DNA of 64,000 bases from an uncultured Gammaproteobacteria bacterium (GTDB taxonomy: Bacteria > Pseudomonadota > Gammaproteobacteria > Berkiellales > Berkiellaceae). This document shows, piece after piece, positions 61,061 through 64,000 of this stretch. A program made the translations under genes and the position numbers. A model generated the notes under the pieces. The model did no database searches, was not told the DNA's origin, and saw nothing but the letters and a program-made list of their open reading frames with translations. The stretch covers positions 1 to 64,000 of the forward strand of contig CADEEZ010000008.1 in the NCBI GenBank assembly GCA_902826485.1, in the 5' to 3' direction. The first letter of the stretch is position 1; the number at the start of each line of letters is the position of its first letter.

Positions 61061-62500
61061 ATGGTGATCATGCCTGTCATATTAGCCGGTGGAGTAGGCA
61101 GTCGGCTTTGGCCTCTTTCTCGAGAAAGTATGCCAAAACAATTTATTCGTCTTTTTAATCATTCTCAAACGCTTTTTCAAGAAACCCTTTCACGCATCAG
61201 CGATACCACTTTGTTTCAAAAGCCCATTATTTTATGTCAAGAAGATCATCGTTTTATTGCCGCAGAACAATTGAGACAAATGAATAGACAGCCTCAAGCG
61301 ATTATATTAGAACCGGCGGGCCGTTCAACCGCGCCTTGCGTTGCCTTAGCGGCTTTTTATGCCATGCAGCAAGATCCAGATGCGGTATTATTAATATTGT
61401 CAGCAGATCATCTTATTGAGTCAACGCCCGAATTTATTGAGACGATTCAAGCAGGATTGACTGCCATAAAATCGGGATATTTAGTTACACTTGGGGTAAC
61501 GCCTACCTCACCTGAAACAGGCTATGGATATCTAAAAATCGGTAAAAAATTCAGTGAAAAAATCTCTCAAGTAGAACGGTTTGTTGAAAAACCCAACAGT
61601 CAATTAGCACAAACTTATGTCGACTCAGGTGAGTATCTTTGGAATGCCGGCATATTTTTATTTAAGGCAGCAGATTATTTAGATGAATTGTCTTGTCATG
61701 CCCCTAAAATATATGAACACTGCCAAAAAGCCTTAGCACTTTCACAAAAAGACATGGATTTTGTTCGACCAGATAAAACTTTATTCGAAAACTGTCCGAG
61801 TGATTCAATTGATTATGCGGTGATGGAAAAATCCGAAAAAGTCGCGATGGTTAAATTAACGACGGCATGGAACGATGTGGGTTCTTGGGAAGCGTTAGCC
61901 AATTGTTTTTCAAAAGATGAAAAGGGCAACACTTTACAAGGGGAAGGGATGATGACCGATACCACCAATTGTCATATCCATTCGACACATCGTTTGGTCA
62001 CTTTGGTGGGCGTCGATAATTTGGTGGTGGTTGAAACAAAAGATGCTATCTTAGTTTCTTCTAAAGAAAAATCGCAAGAAGTTAAGACCATTGTTGCACG
62101 GTTAGCCAATGAAAATCGGTGCGAAATTAAACACGCAAGTTGTGTTGAGCGGCCTTGGGGGCAATTTGAATCAATCGATTGCGGCGAACGTTATCAGGTT
62201 AAACGTATTACCGTTGCGGTTGGGGCAAAATTGTCTTTACAACTACATCATCATCGTTCAGAGCATTGGGTAGTGGTAAAAGGCACTGCAAGAGTTACGC
62301 GAGATAACGATCAATTTTTGTTGGCTGAAAATCAATCCACGTATATTCCCACAGGTGCTGTGCATCGTCTCGAAAATGTGGGCAAGATCCCTTTAGAAAT
62401 TATTGAAATTCAATCTGGCGCTTATTTAGGCGAAGATGACATTATCCGCTTAGAAGATCACTATGGTCGACACGAAGGGGTTCCTTTACCTACTGTCTAG
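61061..62500 (+). CDS. manC: Mannose-1-phosphate guanylyltransferase / mannose-6-phosphate isomerase
   Basis: This 479-residue bifunctional protein makes GDP-mannose for surface polysaccharides. The N-terminal nucleotidyltransferase motif is LAGGVGSRLWPLSRESMPKQF, FVEKP is present near residue 175, and the C-terminal cupin isomerase carries the metal-binding QLHHHRSEHWVVVKGTA block. Full length for the type II PMI/GMP family. An intrinsic terminator follows. Confidence 0.95.
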   Translation: MVIMPVILAGGVGSRLWPLSRESMPKQFIRLFNHSQTLFQETLSRISDTTLFQKPIILCQEDHRFIAAEQLRQMNRQPQAIILEPAGRSTAPCVALAAFYAMQQDPDAVLLILSADHLIESTPEFIETIQAGLTAIKSGYLVTLGVTPTSPETGYGYLKIGKKFSEKISQVERFVEKPNSQLAQTYVDSGEYLWNAGIFLFKAADYLDELSCHAPKIYEHCQKALALSQKDMDFVRPDKTLFENCPSDSIDYAVMEKSEKVAMVKLTTAWNDVGSWEALANCFSKDEKGNTLQGEGMMTDTTNCHIHSTHRLVTLVGVDNLVVVETKDAILVSSKEKSQEVKTIVARLANENRCEIKHASCVERPWGQFESIDCGERYQVKRITVAVGAKLSLQLHHHRSEHWVVVKGTARVTRDNDQFLLAENQSTYIPTGAVHRLENVGKIPLEIIEIQSGAYLGEDDIIRLEDHYGRHEGVPLPTV

Positions 62501-62510
62501 TTAAAAAGTG

Positions 62511-62545
62511 GTCTGATTTTTTTAAATAAAAATCAGACTGTTTAT
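62511..62545 (+). terminator. Intrinsic terminator after manC
   Basis: GTCTGATTTTT (62511-62521) pairs over 11 bp with AAAAATCAGAC (62528-62538), loop TTAAAT, followed by a T-rich run. It lies 11 bases after the manC stop. Three TATATTTTTT-like units follow (62547-62578) in front of the next gene. Confidence 0.75.
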
Positions 62546-62648
62546 TATATTTTTTTATATATTTTTTATATATTTTCTATAATTTAGTCTAACTTTAATC
62601 TTTGTATGTCGTTCAGATTATTTTATTAATTTTTATAGGGTGATTAAA

Positions 62649-63632
62649 ATGGATAATGCATCAAAAAAAAATATCTTTTCAACTGGGTATTCATGGCTTA
62701 AAAACCAATTTTCCGCTGGCTCTCACCATGAAAATAAAACACCAGAACCTATTAACCCCATTCAAATTCCACTGACTGAATTTGAACTCCCTACTCAAAC
62801 GATTCTAGATTCACTTCAATCTAATCTGCCAATCAAAAGCACACAATCTGAACACTCAATGGACCTTGAGTCGAATACACATTCGGTTGCAGAATCTGAG
62901 TCTAAACCCGCTGCCAAAACAAAAACAAGAGAAAAAAAACATCGTCGTTCACATACAGATAGGTATTTTAATTTAGAAGATGCCCAAAAAAATTCGGCAG
63001 TAAGCGACCTTCAGGAGCGTCATCAACATCATGATAAGGCAAAGAAAGTAAGGCATCATGTTAAACGAAAAACAGATCAGATAGGCGAAGTGACTGATGT
63101 TCAGCCAATACGCACTAAAGTATTGGAAACGGTGGCGGAATTATCCGAATCCACACCTGAATTAGATTTTGTGCCAGTGAATATTCTTTCTGAATCCCAA
63201 GTTCAGGTGGAACTCAAACCTGCAGTTCAAGTTGAAATGCAATCTGAAATTAAAACTGAAGTTCCAGTTCAGGTTGAACCAGAATCAGAGCCCGAAGCAA
63301 AACCAGAACCTGAAAGAGAAGACTTTACAACTGCCCTTCGTCATCAAGCTTTTCAAACACACAAACGAAATTCTCAGCGCTTATCAGGGCAGTGGCCGAC
63401 TTATGATGAGCAAGCCTTTATACAAGGAACCAAAGAAGTCAATTTTATTCATGAATCAAATGGTAAGGGCACCTATTGGCCAAACCCCTCTAAACCGGGC
63501 TTAGTGGCGGGTGAGATAGATCGTGAAAAAATGGATTTATCTACTTATCAAAGATTAGGCTATCAGGCTGCACAGGGTGATGTGGCGGCTCGTGAGGAAA
63601 TTGAAAATGCAAAGAAAAGGAACCGCATGTAA
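62649..63632 (+). CDS. Disordered, charged protein of unknown function with basic clusters, putative effector
   Basis: In this 327-residue protein most of the first 230 residues are low-complexity. A basic region (KTKTREKKHRRSH near 95-110; KAKKVRHHVKRK near 140) is followed by degenerate Val/Gln/Glu/Pro repeats (VQVELKPAVQVEMQSEIKTE, VPVQVEPESEPEAKPEPE near 190-230). The final 100 residues look more ordered (HKRNSQRLSGQWPTYDEQAF and onward). I chose ATG 62649, with AGGGTG upstream. KKHRR and KKVR fit nuclear localisation patterns. No family recognised. Confidence 0.75.
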   Translation: MDNASKKNIFSTGYSWLKNQFSAGSHHENKTPEPINPIQIPLTEFELPTQTILDSLQSNLPIKSTQSEHSMDLESNTHSVAESESKPAAKTKTREKKHRRSHTDRYFNLEDAQKNSAVSDLQERHQHHDKAKKVRHHVKRKTDQIGEVTDVQPIRTKVLETVAELSESTPELDFVPVNILSESQVQVELKPAVQVEMQSEIKTEVPVQVEPESEPEAKPEPEREDFTTALRHQAFQTHKRNSQRLSGQWPTYDEQAFIQGTKEVNFIHESNGKGTYWPNPSKPGLVAGEIDREKMDLSTYQRLGYQAAQGDVAAREEIENAKKRNRM

Positions 63633-63795
63633 TAGTAGGTTCAATAATTTATTAATGGCAAGGATGCCAACCCCGACAGATGTAAGTTTATTTGATAACC
63701 AATTAAAGGCATAAAAACAAACGGGATTATTTTTTGCTAAGCTATCTATACAGAGTTCATGCGATAGATTTGTAAAAATACTTTCCGAGGCCAAC

Positions 63796-64000
63796 TTGCT
63801 AACAAAGCTAAAATGGATTATTTTTGCTTCGTCGCTCTTGTTGATGATGAGTGTTCAAGCTAAAGATTTTAATGAATCGGAAAAAATAGCCTTGTCTATT
63901 CCCGTTTCGGCTTTACTCTATTCTGCTTATATAAGAGATTACGAAGGAATGGCTCAACTGGGTTATACCTTTTTCTCTGTTTTGCAGGTTACTGAGCTGA
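63796..64000 (+). CDS. Partial exported protein, 3' end outside window (possibly PAP2-like)
   Basis: The frame opens at TTG 63796, with GAGG 5 bases upstream, and runs off the window after 68 residues. It begins with a signal peptide (LKWIIFASSLLLMMSVQA, cleavage before KDF), then FNESEKIALSIPVSALLYSA and GYTFFSVLQVTEL. The second part resembles the first helices of periplasmic PAP2-type phosphatases, but too little is visible to be sure. Confidence 0.5.
   Translation, partial: MLTKLKWIIFASSLLLMMSVQAKDFNESEKIALSIPVSALLYSAYIRDYEGMAQLGYTFFSVLQVTEL

Noticed and set aside
1-64000. tRNA, rRNA genes and CRISPR arrays
   Set aside because: I looked for tRNA cloverleaf segments (GGTTCRANYCC-like T arms), rRNA motifs and regularly spaced direct repeats in the gaps and saw none. 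The only regular tandem repeat is the 63-bp LRR coding repeat, which is protein-coding.

Overview
The window is AT-rich and gene-dense. Its core genes are gammaproteobacterial (uvrA, ssb, radA, ettA, glyA, nrdR, the rib genes, nusB, dxs, ispA, xseB, ftsI, upp). The accessory genes suggest a host-associated member of the Legionellales or a close relative: phenylalanine hydroxylase with two Pht-like MFS carriers, ankyrin and leucine-rich-repeat proteins, an ADP-ribosyltransferase, a cytochrome P450 and several effector-like proteins of unknown family. Three repeat proteins end in basic motifs resembling nuclear localisation signals, so an intranuclear or nucleus-targeting lifestyle (as in Candidatus Berkiella) is a reasonable guess. 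The species cannot be named from this window.

Layout. 0-5.5 kb: a partial HExxH protein, then a minus-strand operon of two tandem MFS carriers, phhA and phhB, behind a leader peptide and hairpin that look like a transcription attenuator. 5.6-8.7 kb: a decayed transposase fragment, an LRR protein, an ankyrin protein and a small double-glycine-leader peptide. 8.7-13.4 kb: uvrA, an MFS carrier and ssb. 13.4-20.7 kb: an accessory block (toxin-antitoxin remnant, VanX-like dipeptidase, DUF4143 ATPase, VOC and GNAT proteins, an unknown large protein, an R-S-E ADP-ribosyltransferase) whose modules are separated by copies of one hairpin repeat. 20.7-29.1 kb: a pterin operon (folE, PTPS-like, SDR) converging on a three-gene NHLM-type peptide exporter. 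29.2-39.6 kb: mscL, a LysE-type exporter, a retropepsin-like protein, an acyltransferase, an M16 protease, radA, an L,D-transpeptidase and a second ankyrin protein. 39.6-51.1 kb: housekeeping operons, with a second double-glycine peptide after nusB. 51.3-64 kb: motA-motB-PilZ, upp, an unknown protein, P450, ftsI, thioesterase, sugar kinase, manC and two ill-defined proteins.

Connections. The pterin operon could supply or support the tetrahydropterin cofactor used by PhhA and recycled by PhhB, and a second GTP cyclohydrolase (folE2) lies at 47 kb. The NHLM exporter (HlyD-like adaptor plus two ABC proteins) has lost both the catalytic Cys and His of its C39 peptidase domain. The two small genes at 8.4 and 46.0 kb, both with a 15-residue double-glycine leader in the same register, are the best candidates here for cargo of such a system.
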